Below are positions 1 to 7,918 of a DNA stretch of 22,243 bases, piece by piece. Origin of the DNA: a virus. The stretch covers positions 1 to 22,243 of the IMG/VR virus record IMGVR_UViG_3300025860_000098; one strand, 5' to 3'. The position numbers were made by a program, and so were the translations under genes. Every line of letters begins with the position of its first letter. Position 1 is the first letter of the stretch. The notes under the pieces are model-generated. The model did no database searches, was not told the origin of the DNA, and saw only the letters and a program-made list of their open reading frames with translations.

Positions 1-1115
1 CCACTCTGGTCATACCATGTTTCGACAAAGCCATCCACTGTATTATCATAAGCAGGGATTCCAGTGATGCCGTAGGTTTCCCCAATGTTCGCCTCAATCG
101 CTGTGCGGTTGTCGGATTGGTCGGAGGGGTAGATGATGATTTCGGCAATCGTTCCGTTCGTGAAGTTGGCAGTGCCATCATACCTAGCCCCAATGGTGAG
201 ACCTTCCATCGCGTTGCTCCCTGCATCTCCGCTAGCCATTATCGTTCCGTTGGCGTAGAAAGACGAAGATGTTGAATCAAAAAAGTCTGACCTTAAATAA
301 TTAGTTCCATCGACCTGAGCTGATGCGGCGCTAATAATTGCAGTGCCTGCGGAAATTCTAAATGTATCATCTGTCGCGACCGAATATGAAACGACTCGGT
401 TTGTAGCAGATATGGAATCCCAAATGGACGGCGCAAAGGTAAGAGAATCATTCTTGAATACTGAGAATCCAGAAATTGGCTGTGTAATAGTTCCAATTGC
501 AACCTGCATAAAATCATTAACCCCATCAAAATCAATCCCACCAGAAACCAAACTACCACCATCAACAATCTTAGGCTGACTTGCGGCTGTCCCTTGAGTT
601 GCATGGTTGTCGTTCCCTGACTGGTCATACCATTTGGAGACGAAGCCGTCATTACCAACCCCGACCCAATCCGTCAGTGCCCCATCAGCAACCTCAGCCG
701 CAGTAAAGGATTCAGTTCCTCCACTAGACCGTCTCACGTCCACTACGTTCCCTGTGTAGGTCGTGCTAAGGTTACGCAAGCTATACGCAGCAGCAGGGGT
801 TCCAATGCTAGTCCCTCCCTCTGGAACTGGTATGCGCCCATCTTCGGTTTCAATGCCGATGTCCAAAGGTGGAACAGTCTGGGAGTTCACCCAGTTCGTT
901 AGCTCGCCACTGCTTACTTGCAAAGCCGTAAAGTCCTGCTCTGCATTATCCGAGCTGCGACGCACGCGAACAACATTGCTGGTTGAACTTGAAAGCTTGC
1001 GCAGCGAATACGCAGCCGCTGCACCTGGGTATTGATTCAGCAGGCCACGAAAGGCGCGCCCGTAGGATTTCAGTGCAAGCCCGATGCCGATGCCGATGCT
1101 GGAATCGCCAGACAT
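1..1115 (-). CDS. Large modular tail adhesion/fibre protein, LamG-like (3' end outside window)
   Basis: An open frame of 371 complete codons starts at ATG 1115 and runs off the left edge without a stop. After a short glycine/isoleucine-rich start, residues about 31-77 and 107-152 are two related modules (AYSLRKLSSS...VRVRRSS...LTNWV and AYSLRNLSTT...VDVRRSS...LTDWV). Then comes FVSKWYDQSGNDNHATQ (about 158-174) and a beta-rich domain that resembles concanavalin/LamG-type sugar-binding folds common in phage tail proteins. A second FVETWYDQS starts at the window edge, so more modules probably follow. The YSLR...VRRSS signature is also found in arabinofuranosidase-B-like regions. Inferred role: host surface recognition. 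The start lies one base after the stop of the upstream gene. Family membership is by motif only; the frame itself is certain. Confidence 0.8.
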   Translation of the reverse strand, partial: MSGDSSIGIGIGLALKSYGRAFRGLLNQYPGAAAAYSLRKLSSSTSNVVRVRRSSDNAEQDFTALQVSSGELTNWVNSQTVPPLDIGIETEDGRIPVPEGGTSIGTPAAAYSLRNLSTTYTGNVVDVRRSSGGTESFTAAEVADGALTDWVGVGNDGFVSKWYDQSGNDNHATQGTAASQPKIVDGGSLVSGGIDFDGVNDFMQVAIGTITQPISGFSVFKNDSLTFAPSIWDSISATNRVVSYSVATDDTFRISAGTAIISAASAQVDGTNYLRSDFFDSTSSSFYANGTIMASGDAGSNAMEGLTIGARYDGTANFTNGTIAEIIIYPSDQSDNRTAIEANIGETYGITGIPAYDNTVDGFVETWYDQS

Positions 1116-1116
1116 T

Positions 1117-1365
1117 TTAGTAGAGCGCGATGATGGATGTTGCAGTCGTGCCGGTCGCATTGATTCGCGCCGTTTGAACTGGCAGAATCGAGCCAGCAGT
1201 GACGCCAGTAAATACGATTGTAGCAGCGTTCCCATCGACCAGCGAGATATTGCCATCGCCGCCGACGTAAATCGCCCGGCAGGTGCTGTAGGTCAAATCG
1301 GTGCTGTCGCTAGGTGTGACTGCGAGGCAGACGGTTGCGGAGTGTGTTGCGGTCTTCTTACTCAT
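1117..1365 (-). CDS. Small beta-rich virion protein, possibly spike-base-like
   Basis: 82 residues. The pattern TPSDSTDLTYSTCRAIYVGG, then G-N-I-S...TIVFTGVTAGSILPVQ and a terminal ATGTTATSIIALY matches a family of small proteins found near the fibre genes of many tailed phages. From memory it resembles the spike-base protein of the Rhodobacter gene transfer agent (Rcc01079 type); this was not checked by a search. No signal peptide or membrane segment is seen. It sits between two large fibre-type genes, which fits a structural adaptor role. The start is preceded by an A/C-rich leader and by a copy of the 19-bp dyad, with no Shine-Dalgarno sequence. Confidence 0.75.
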   Translation of the reverse strand: MSKKTATHSATVCLAVTPSDSTDLTYSTCRAIYVGGDGNISLVDGNAATIVFTGVTAGSILPVQTARINATGTTATSIIALY

Positions 1366-1372
1366 GAGTTGT

Positions 1373-1406
1373 GTATTAGGTTATTGGATACAATTTTGCA
1401 AGGCAA
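1373..1406 (-). promoter_or_regulatory. GTAT-N11-ATAC dyad and putative leaderless promoter for the 1365 gene
   Basis: On the minus strand GTATCC-N7-TAATAC occupies 1391-1373. TTGCAA (1401-1396), 17 nt, TAATAC (1378-1373) and 7 nt then lead to ATG 1365, the same spacing as four other late genes in the window. A second possible -35 box, TTGCCT (1406-1401), would give a 5-nt-longer leader and keeps the register seen at 3144. The -10 box is a poor match to the sigma-70 consensus. The element is recognised by its repetition rather than by strong boxes. Confidence 0.45.
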
Positions 1407-1407
1407 A

Positions 1408-3144
1408 TTAGTCTATCGCCTTTAGGAATAAATGCCCGTGCTGTGCGGTAATGCTTGATGTGTCCGATTTATTTGTCGCCCAAATCTCGACATATTCGCC
1501 GGTTGCCAGAGAGACGATCCAGTTGATTGTTGCATGTGCTGCAACATTGTTTGTCGTTTCGCCGTTGGATTCTGTTGGATCGATTAGCACTCCATTTTTA
1601 GCAAGCTTGATTGCAATGTTTTTGTTTCCGGATCCGTCGATAATGTCAGTGCGAGCCATTGCCTGAAATACCCGAGTCGTGCCGCTGTTATTTTGCAGGC
1701 GGTTGTTTTGCGGCATTGTAATGCCATTCAAACTGTCGCTGGTTGTCGTGCCTGCCAGCTTCACGTAAGTGCCCGCCACTGCGATTGTAGTCGCTGCTGT
1801 AGCAGAGAAGTAAAGCTGGCCGTAGAGTGTGGTATCCAGAGCAGTGTTCCACGCATCGGCGTCAAAGCCCGGATAATTCGCTGGATCGCTTGCCAGTGTG
1901 CCGCCGTATGGTGCCGCACTCGATACGCTAGCCGCGCCGCCGACTGGTGCCAGCACTCGGATCGGAGTCGAGCAAATGGCGTCGTCGTCAATTCTGACTT
2001 CAAAGTAAAATTCGATAGACTGGCCGTCGCTCAGAGTTTGAACGATGCGCCCGACGTCTGCGTCCAAAGTGCCGCTGAATCCGTTTGTAATCGTCGACCA
2101 GGTATCTTGGAAAATAGCAGGCTGGCGGTTCACTTCGATGAGCTGCTGGCATTTGCTCGATGCGTCGCCTGTAACCGAGATTGACGGCACGACTACGCTT
2201 TCCGGAGTCAAGTCCACGCTTGCGCCAGTCAAAACGGTTCTGGCGCCATTTTCGCGCCATGTAGCCAGCCAGATGCCAGATCCGAGCTTTTGCACGTCGA
2301 CCTTACTGGGAGACGATACGCCGTCAATGTAGCTGTTGCCGCCCGTGCATCCGTCATAGGTTCCGTCATAGGTTCCAAGTGAGTCAACCGCCGTAACGCC
2401 GTCTAGGGATCCGCTGGATTGCTCATTAAGAGGCCAATTAGCTACGACCGTATCAACGCTTGTATCTTGAGATACTCCAACTTGCTTATATAATTTAACG
2501 TCTGACCAATCTGCCGCAGTCCACTGAACCGGGAATGTGGCATTCGCAAACCCAAGCAAGACAGAAGAAGGAGAACCCCCTGATAGGCTTACAGTGGATA
2601 TGAGGAATTCCCACTGGTTAGTGACTGTCGTAACAAATTTAATGGCATCGCTATTAGAAGTCTGCGCCCATTTATCTCCTGTGCTAGTGCTTCTAATCCA
2701 CGCTGTCAGGTAATACACTCCGTCGCCCGCAACCGAACAATCCGCATTGATCGCCTTATCGTCCACGCCATCTGTCGACGCGTAGTTGATGATCTCATTA
2801 TCGACGCCCGTGCCGCTATTCATTGCGTTCAGCACGTCCTCGACAGCCTGCGCCGATGCGGTCGCCGAAATCTCGGCACTGGTGCCACTTGAATCTGTTA
2901 TCGTGAAATTGCCGCTTGTGGCAGTCTGCGCGCGCTGGCCGATTGCTACATTGACCGAGACTGCCCCGGATCCGCTGCGGCTGTCGTAGGTGCCGTCAGA
3001 TTTGACCAAGTAAAGATTGTAGGTCTCAGTCGTGCCGGCCACGATCTCGCGCAGCGGCACCCTTGCGGATGGCCGATTAAGCCCTGCGACAGGTGCGGAT
3101 TCGATGCTGCCGTTGTCGGTATTGATGTAGATCGTGCGTGCCAT
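1408..3144 (-). CDS. Tail fibre/structural protein with inserted carbohydrate-binding-like region and C-terminal jelly-roll
   Basis: 578 residues. Residues 1-110 (MARTIYINTDNG..., then YNLYLVKSDGTY and VNVAIGQRAQTATSGNF) look like a phage structural domain. Residues about 283-400 (DVQKLGSGIWLATWRENG, then QQLIEVNRQPAIFQDTW) look like its continuation. Between them, about 113-282, is a region of different character with YYLTAWIRS and WPLNEQSSG...YDGTYDG, resembling carbohydrate-binding or LamG-type modules. Residues about 440-578 form a beta-rich tail (GQLYFSATAATT, IAIKLAKNGVLI, YVEIWATNKS, HGHLFLKAID) like TNF/C1q-type knobs. Inferred role: a fibre or receptor-binding protein. The start is at ATG 3144, directly after a dyad promoter. 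An in-frame extension upstream is blocked by a stop. Confidence 0.8.
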   Translation of the reverse strand: MARTIYINTDNGSIESAPVAGLNRPSARVPLREIVAGTTETYNLYLVKSDGTYDSRSGSGAVSVNVAIGQRAQTATSGNFTITDSSGTSAEISATASAQAVEDVLNAMNSGTGVDNEIINYASTDGVDDKAINADCSVAGDGVYYLTAWIRSTSTGDKWAQTSNSDAIKFVTTVTNQWEFLISTVSLSGGSPSSVLLGFANATFPVQWTAADWSDVKLYKQVGVSQDTSVDTVVANWPLNEQSSGSLDGVTAVDSLGTYDGTYDGCTGGNSYIDGVSSPSKVDVQKLGSGIWLATWRENGARTVLTGASVDLTPESVVVPSISVTGDASSKCQQLIEVNRQPAIFQDTWSTITNGFSGTLDADVGRIVQTLSDGQSIEFYFEVRIDDDAICSTPIRVLAPVGGAASVSSAAPYGGTLASDPANYPGFDADAWNTALDTTLYGQLYFSATAATTIAVAGTYVKLAGTTTSDSLNGITMPQNNRLQNNSGTTRVFQAMARTDIIDGSGNKNIAIKLAKNGVLIDPTESNGETTNNVAAHATINWIVSLATGEYVEIWATNKSDTSSITAQHGHLFLKAID

Positions 3145-3146
3145 TG

Positions 3147-3180
3147 GTATTCAGATATTGGATACTGGTTGAATTGTCAA
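3147..3180 (-). promoter_or_regulatory. GTAT-N11-ATAC dyad and putative leaderless promoter for the 3144 gene
   Basis: Minus strand: TTGACA (3180-3175), 17-nt spacer, TATCTG (3157-3152), 7 nt, ATG 3144. The dyad GTATCC-N7-GAATAC covers 3165-3147 and overlaps the spacer and -10 box. Translating upstream in frame from this ATG meets a TGA inside the element, so here the repeat cannot be coding. That supports reading all copies as DNA control sites. The rest of the 3145-3269 gap holds only an AT-rich 7-bp hairpin (3241-3257) with no T-tract. Confidence 0.55.
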
Positions 3181-3269
3181 TTTAAGATTCTAAAGGATGG
3201 GGTTTTGGGTTATGGTTAAAATTGATTAGTAGCACGAGCTTGTTATATATTATAACATATAGGTGGGTA

Positions 3270-4076
3270 TTAGTAAGTGTAGAAGTCGAGCGATATGATT
3301 TCGGCATACCCGTTGCGCACGGTTGAGCCATTCGTGTATGTTATCTCAGAAATAAGTAAAGATGCGTCAACGGTTCCGCTATATACTCCAGAGTTCTGAG
3401 CGATGGCCGCGCATGTTAGCCATATTGGTGATCCCTCGCTACCCATGTTTACATATTGGTAATCCTCAGCAATGGACGATATGTTTTCTTCATTTAAATA
3501 ACCGCCTAGCACGGTCGAGCAAAACCCAGTTGCCGCCCCGCCAGTGCATCCTATGAATGTGGTTCTAGGATTTAATGGTCTAGCCAATGTTGCCCCGTGT
3601 CCAATGAAATTGTCTTCACTGCTAGTTGACCCGTTATACATTCGGCAGATGTTGAGTCTATTTGATCCTATCTGAGCATGTGGGAAAATTGAATTGTTAG
3701 GATCGGTTGTTGAAGATTGTAAGCCTAGCGTCTCGCATACTCTATCTTTAGGCTCCGTGGCGATCCCCGATTCGTTAAACACCTCAAATATGGCACTGCT
3801 AACCGAATTAATATTGCCACTTATATTTTCATACGCGGCATCGCAGTTGATTTCATTAAGGTTCCAAAACAGCTTCATTCCAGCCGCTAGGGAGTCGGCA
3901 ACACTCTTTGCCTTTGCAGCATCGTCAATCGGCGTATTAACCTTGCTCCACCCGCCTAACGTAGTCCAGTAGTCATATGGACTGCCGTCTCCCCTGTCGG
4001 CAACATTGACTTTAGGGGGGCAAAACGGAAACCCGTTGCCTGCGCCTAGTGCTGTAAATGGTGTTGCTGTTGGCAT
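3270..4076 (-). CDS. Unknown virion-associated tail protein, cysteine-containing
   Basis: 268 residues, not recognised as a named family. It begins MPTATPFTALGAGNGFPFCP and holds WTTLGGWSKVNTP, about seven cysteines and a tyrosine-rich end. It looks secreted-like in its many Asn/Ser/Thr/Gly residues, but no signal peptide is present, which suits an exposed virion protein. The ATG shares one base with the stop of the upstream gene (TAATG), and AAGGAG lies 11 nt before it, so translation is probably coupled. It lies in the tail-tip block between the tape measure and the fibres, so a tip or decoration role is inferred. The gene is followed by a 125-nt gap and the 3144 promoter. Confidence 0.8.
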   Translation of the reverse strand: MPTATPFTALGAGNGFPFCPPKVNVADRGDGSPYDYWTTLGGWSKVNTPIDDAAKAKSVADSLAAGMKLFWNLNEINCDAAYENISGNINSVSSAIFEVFNESGIATEPKDRVCETLGLQSSTTDPNNSIFPHAQIGSNRLNICRMYNGSTSSEDNFIGHGATLARPLNPRTTFIGCTGGAATGFCSTVLGGYLNEENISSIAEDYQYVNMGSEGSPIWLTCAAIAQNSGVYSGTVDASLLISEITYTNGSTVRNGYAEIISLDFYTY

Positions 4077-4549
4077 TATTCTGGCGACTCCTTGAAAAAG
4101 ATTTGTCCCTCGACTGGCTCGCCGTCCTTGCAGATCACCACGTCCAAAAGTTGCATCCCGATTAGCGAGAAATTTTGAATGCCACTAGTGGGGTCGTAAA
4201 ACATGACCTGCGGGAGCGGGTTGCTTTCGCCGTCCTCTAAGTCTGGGTCTCCTTGAAGCCATAAAGCCTCATTTTCCGCAACACTCCAAGCCAAAATTCC
4301 CTTGAAGTCTGGAACATTAGGAATAGTGCCTGGATATTCTGGCAAACCGCTACCACCATCATCCGGCAGTTCACTGCCGCCCGTTGTAATGATCTCAGTT
4401 GATCCTTCACCAGCTACTAATTTAGGGGATTCAGTCGATGAACCCTCACGAACTTTTGCGTTTAATAGTGAGTTGAGATAGCGTATGACCTCATTTAGTT
4501 TCTTGCTTTTGGCGAGTGAACCGCTTTTAATTTCTTCAATTCTTGCCAT
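4076..4549 (-). CDS. Small acidic tail-region protein
   Basis: 157 residues. The N-terminus (KSKKLNEVIRYLNSLLNAKV, about 14-33) looks like a short amphipathic helix of the type seen at the start of small phage tail-tip proteins. A proline/glycine-rich acidic linker follows (about 55-85). The C-terminus ends LLDVVICKDGEPVEGQIFF, a beta-hairpin-like finish seen in other phage proteins of this position. Function is unknown. It overlaps the upstream gene by one base (TAATG) and has GTGAGG about 8 nt before the ATG, so it is probably translated by coupling within the tail-tip operon. Confidence 0.75.
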   Translation of the reverse strand: MARIEEIKSGSLAKSKKLNEVIRYLNSLLNAKVREGSSTESPKLVAGEGSTEIITTGGSELPDDGGSGLPEYPGTIPNVPDFKGILAWSVAENEALWLQGDPDLEDGESNPLPQVMFYDPTSGIQNFSLIGMQLLDVVICKDGEPVEGQIFFKESPE

Positions 4550-5463
4550 TATAAAGCCCTCACTTTTACGTCTGCTTTTTGGATGATGTTACCTTGCAAT
4601 CGAGTTACGTTTGACTCGATAGTTAAGTAATTACCAGAAGAAACTTGTGTATTATAAGTCGCTTGGTCTGGAATAGTTGTATTTGTTAATGTATTTACCG
4701 CGGCGCCGGTCTCTGCGCTGAACGGTGAAAATACTGGGCTCTCAGTAACATCCTCTGGATTAGTGATGCCGGAAGTGACGCCGGGCAAATAGTATGTATA
4801 ATCAATTAAGGTTCCCGTTGAAATAGTTTTTTGTCCAGATGGTTGAATCACTAATTCTGTTACGGTTCCCGATACGAACGTAGCTCCAAGTGCTATCGCT
4901 GGCATTTTTATTACACTACCAGTCGTCCCATTTAGTGCATAAGCGTATCCAGATGGAGTAAGTGTAGTTGCGCCAGAGGTCGTTGTCACTGTATAGTAAA
5001 AAGCCTCACCGACTGACACTGTATTAGTGCATGTCAAAGTTGTAACGCCTGCTGTATTAGAAGCAGCGGTGACAGTGCGATCTGTTCCGCCTTCTTTATC
5101 GGCTGCACGCCCCGGATAGTTAAATGCCGTAGTGCCGCCAAATACATTATTGCGCGTTGATGGTATCGTGCGGAATACTCGATCAAAGCGAAGCATTACT
5201 GAGTTTACCACTTGATGATTAAAGTCGCCGACGTAATACGCCTCCGCGTCTGCTGTAAATGGCAAGCTGATGACATCAGCATTCAATGCACTTGCCATTG
5301 TTGTATCCAGCGCAATCGGCGCATAATCCGCCTCATTGACTTCGCAGACCAGATGATAAACTTTCGTCGTATTATCGCCATATTCAATGAATGGATATTC
5401 GATCCAGCTTTCGCCGTTTGCTCTCGCCGATGTAAAGTCTCCGGATGTGTATGGTATGCTCAT
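4549..5463 (-). CDS. Putative minor tail/tail-tip protein
   Basis: 304 residues encoded directly after the tape measure, where siphophages usually carry distal tail or tip proteins. The N-terminus is MSIPYTSGDFTSARANGESW, with YHLVCEVNEADYAPI and then MLRFDRVFRTIPSTR (about 97-111), the kind of conserved strand pattern seen in tail proteins. The second half is Thr/Gly/Ser-rich and probably beta-structured. It shares the opening MSIPY-S/T-S/T with the 8293 gene product, which may be chance. The ATG overlaps the tape-measure stop (ATGA); AGGAG lies rather far upstream. No enzymatic motif is seen. Tail-tip assignment rests on position. Confidence 0.75.
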   Translation of the reverse strand: MSIPYTSGDFTSARANGESWIEYPFIEYGDNTTKVYHLVCEVNEADYAPIALDTTMASALNADVISLPFTADAEAYYVGDFNHQVVNSVMLRFDRVFRTIPSTRNNVFGGTTAFNYPGRAADKEGGTDRTVTAASNTAGVTTLTCTNTVSVGEAFYYTVTTTSGATTLTPSGYAYALNGTTGSVIKMPAIALGATFVSGTVTELVIQPSGQKTISTGTLIDYTYYLPGVTSGITNPEDVTESPVFSPFSAETGAAVNTLTNTTIPDQATYNTQVSSGNYLTIESNVTRLQGNIIQKADVKVRAL

Positions 5464-7076
5464 GGATTTTTCTGAATCTCCTCTTTAATAGTTGTAAGTA
5501 ATTTTGTCTGCTCTTTTAGCTCTGCATCGGTGCCTTTTGCGTTTTCGGCAGCTGCTTTATCATTTGCACTTGTGCCGCCCACATCTCGCCCAGCAGTTGT
5601 TCCCGTAAGCCCTGCCCCCCGTTCGCGTTCGGTCATTCGTTGCTCGCGTTGTTTTTGGCGCTCTATTTCAGATGCTCCAATTTCTGCCGATCTTTCTGCT
5701 CTTTCACGCGCGCGCCTTGCTTGGTCTTCTTTTCTTTGCCGACTTTCTTGTGCGCGTTGCTCTCTCGGCGTGACGTATCCGCTTTGATTTGTGTCGCCCG
5801 CTGCAAACTTCTTATCTGAGCCGCCTGTGCCGGTGCCGCTGGTGCCGCCGCCATTTCCTGTGCCGCCAGCGCCGCCTCCAGTTCCAGTGGTTCCAAATGC
5901 TTTGCTGATATTGTCAGCCACTTGCCTAGATTCTTGCAGCAGTTTGCGCTGCTCGTCGATTGCTTCGTCGTAAAATTCCCCGGGATCGTATCCAAAGCGG
6001 TTTTTCATGTCGAACTTTTCCTGCTTTGACATTCTCTCGTCAAAGTAGTCGGCGAATGTTTTTGCTCCCTTTTCTAAATCTCGATCTAAGTCCTCATACA
6101 TTTTTTCAGTATCAATTAGGTCGATGTTGATTTTAGGTATCTTATTCACCTTTTCCAACAGCGGGTTGATCGACTCGGCTAGTGTTATCTTTAACTCCGT
6201 GCCTATCAATCCAATAGTGGATGAGAGCTTGTCGTATAAATAGTCTGCGAAAGCCCCGAATGCGTTGCGAGCGAGTGCAATGGTGTCCATTATGCCGTCT
6301 ACCATTCCAACGCCAAGCTGCGAGCCAGCTTTAGCAATAGCAAGACCAAGCATTTTCAAAGCAGCACCATCAGCTTCGCCGGCGATCAGTTCACCTACTT
6401 TAATTGTCGCCTTGTTTTTAAATCGCTCGATCTGGTCAGCGGCTTTATCGAGAGCTTTTTGAGTTGCCTCGTCCATTATGCCATACGCCGCCTCAATGTC
6501 TTTTGCCATCTTGCCGTAGCCATCTTTGTCCAGTCGTTTAAATACTTCGATCAATCGCGGAGCGTTTCGTTGCCCGAATATTTCAATCGCGGCAGTCAGT
6601 GCGCCCTGCTGATCCTTTGCGCCTGCAATAGCCTTGCCGATTGCTTGAAACTGATCCTCCGGCTTCATCTTGCGTAGATCGTCTACATTTAGCCCCAGAC
6701 GCTCGAAAGCCCGCGTGTAGGTAGTCATGCCTTCGGAGCCTTGCACAATCGCCTTTTGCATCAGCGTAATCGCCTTTTCCATGTTCTCAGCTTTGCCGCC
6801 GGCATCGATTAAAGCGCCACGGAATACTTGAAATTCCCTAGTGGCAAATCCTGTAGATTCTGCGACGTCAGACAAATACGAGCCAAGCTGGATTGCATTT
6901 CTCGAAAGCAAAAGCACTGCCGCCGACGCTGACGCAAGTCCCATTTTTGCCAAAGCGTTTGAAGCACCGACAACGGCTTTTTGCATTTTTCCAACAGCTT
7001 GCTTGCTACGCTGAATCCCGCGCTGAAAGCCCGTCGAATCCAAATTGAGTCTGCCTGTGATGTCTGCTTTAGCCAT
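5460..7076 (-). CDS. Tail tape measure protein
   Basis: 538 residues. The start MAKADITGRLNLDSTGFQRGIQRSKQ with coiled-coil heptads to about residue 110 is typical of tape measure N-termini. A hydrophobic helix-like stretch lies at about 41-58. The middle has TTYTRAFERLGLNVDDL and FEQ/AIEIFGQRNAP-type motifs common in prophage tape measures. Residues about 397-425 are a glycine/threonine linker, followed by a highly charged Arg/Glu/Lys region (about 440-490) that is probably helical. In this family, length sets tail length; at about 1.5 angstroms per residue this would give a short tail of roughly 80 nm (a rule-of-thumb estimate). It overlaps the upstream gene by 8 nt and the downstream gene by 4 nt. 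Confidence 0.85.
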   Translation of the reverse strand: MAKADITGRLNLDSTGFQRGIQRSKQAVGKMQKAVVGASNALAKMGLASASAAVLLLSRNAIQLGSYLSDVAESTGFATREFQVFRGALIDAGGKAENMEKAITLMQKAIVQGSEGMTTYTRAFERLGLNVDDLRKMKPEDQFQAIGKAIAGAKDQQGALTAAIEIFGQRNAPRLIEVFKRLDKDGYGKMAKDIEAAYGIMDEATQKALDKAADQIERFKNKATIKVGELIAGEADGAALKMLGLAIAKAGSQLGVGMVDGIMDTIALARNAFGAFADYLYDKLSSTIGLIGTELKITLAESINPLLEKVNKIPKINIDLIDTEKMYEDLDRDLEKGAKTFADYFDERMSKQEKFDMKNRFGYDPGEFYDEAIDEQRKLLQESRQVADNISKAFGTTGTGGGAGGTGNGGGTSGTGTGGSDKKFAAGDTNQSGYVTPREQRAQESRQRKEDQARRARERAERSAEIGASEIERQKQREQRMTERERGAGLTGTTAGRDVGGTSANDKAAAENAKGTDAELKEQTKLLTTIKEEIQKNP

Positions 7077-7689
7077 TGTTGAGTTCAGTTAAATATTCGC
7101 GGCGCAGGTTCATGAGTGACTCCGGCTGCGCCAGTTTGTAGTCCGGTATGGTGGCAATGCGGATTGCCTTCTGTAGTTGAAAAATTCGATTGAGCGGCCA
7201 GTCCAGCACATCGGCAGGATCACGCCCGTATCTGTGCGCCACTTCGTCCACCGCGCAGACGATGCCCTCGACGGCAGGCAGGCCATTGTTGCGCGATACT
7301 TTGCCGCCATTGGTTCCGGTCGACACCGGGATCTCCTCAAACGCCGCGCGAGAATGCTCATAAGCCGCCAGGATGACGCTTTCCAAGTCTTGCTTGCCAA
7401 GGGTTTCACCCAGTGCCTCCTGCGCTTTCTCGGTCAAATGTGTGCGTTTGGCTGCGTATTGCGCAGAGTTGCGCCAGTAGTAAGCGCAGACGTCCTGAGT
7501 GGTCGGCACGCCGCCGATTACGAAAGCATTCTCTGCCAGTCGCAGATCCACCCATGCGCGCGCCGTCAGTGGCTCCATTTCGACGCCGCAGATGCTTTGG
7601 CATACGCTAGCACTCGACCACGCCAAAAGCCGCTCCTGCGTGATTCTCGCGGATTCCTCGTTGTATTCTGCTATCAGGTGGTCGATCAT
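7069..7689 (-). CDS. Putative tail assembly protein upstream of tape measure
   Basis: 206 residues if started at ATG 7689 (MIDHLIAEYNEESARI). A TTG at 7701 would add four residues but lies in the terminator T-tract and is unlikely. The protein is helical and mixed in charge, with EGIVCAVDEVAHRYGRDPADVLDWPLNRIFQLQKA (about 145-179, quoted in part), a pattern like phage proteins that sit just before the tape measure and act as assembly chaperones. No frameshift partner was found. It overlaps the tape measure start by 8 nt. It sits directly after terminator 7704-7735 with no dyad promoter, so expression probably depends on read-through. Confidence 0.7.
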   Translation of the reverse strand: MIDHLIAEYNEESARITQERLLAWSSASVCQSICGVEMEPLTARAWVDLRLAENAFVIGGVPTTQDVCAYYWRNSAQYAAKRTHLTEKAQEALGETLGKQDLESVILAAYEHSRAAFEEIPVSTGTNGGKVSRNNGLPAVEGIVCAVDEVAHRYGRDPADVLDWPLNRIFQLQKAIRIATIPDYKLAQPESLMNLRREYLTELNNG

Positions 7690-7699
7690 CTTATTTAGC

Positions 7700-7735
7700 A
7701 AAAAAGCGCCGCCCGCACTTGGGCAGACGACGCTT
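7700..7735 (-). terminator. Intrinsic terminator after the 7911 gene
   Basis: On the minus strand a 13-bp hairpin (7735-7704, several G-U pairs, 6-nt loop) is followed by six T residues (7705-7700). It is about 30 nt after the stop of the 48-residue gene and 11 nt before ATG 7689. It would separate tail-tube expression from the tape measure, either as a full stop or as an attenuator that lowers downstream expression. Confidence 0.7.
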
Positions 7736-7764
7736 TCAACTTATCACGATTATGAACAAACAAA

Positions 7765-7911
7765 TTAGGTTTCTGACTTCTTCGCTTTCGGCGTTTCAGC
7801 ATCGCCGCGCTCGATGAGCCATTCGGCGACGCCTTCCGATACGTCAACGGTGGCGCCCTTTTTTTCGAGCGCGCCCCGGATCGACTTAGGCTTTAAGAGT
7901 GTGACTTTCAT
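7765..7911 (-). CDS. 48-residue phage protein, tail region
   Basis: A short gene missed by length cut-offs: ATG 7911, stop TAA at 7765-7767. The sequence MKVTLLKPKSIRGALEKKGA is followed by VDVSEGVAEWLIERGDAE and a Lys-rich end. This pattern (MKV-LLKP, then a spacer, then a V-WLI-RG-AE motif) recurs in very small phage proteins located in head-tail regions; the function is unknown to me. It starts 7 nt after the tail-tube-type gene and precedes the terminator, so it is co-transcribed with that gene. No Shine-Dalgarno sequence is seen. Confidence 0.65.
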   Translation of the reverse strand: MKVTLLKPKSIRGALEKKGATVDVSEGVAEWLIERGDAETPKAKKSET

Positions 7912-7918
7912 CAGTCAA

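Noticed and set aside
763-1035. Plus-strand open frame of 90 codons opposite the tail adhesion gene
   Set aside because: The minus-strand frame here continues without a stop to the window edge and encodes clear repeated motifs; the plus frame is its shadow.
3241-3257. AT-rich 7-bp hairpin between the 4076 and 3144 genes as a terminator
   Set aside because: The stem is nearly all A-T and no T-tract follows, so it would be too weak.
5663-5995. Second minus-strand frame of 110 codons inside the tape measure gene
   Set aside because: It lies fully within the tape measure in another frame, is low-complexity, and has no start context; it reflects the Gly/Arg-rich composition.
7765-7911. Slippery A-AAA-AAG heptamer in the 48-residue gene as a programmed -1 frameshift
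   Set aside because: The -1 frame stops after a few codons, so no tail-chaperone fusion would be made.
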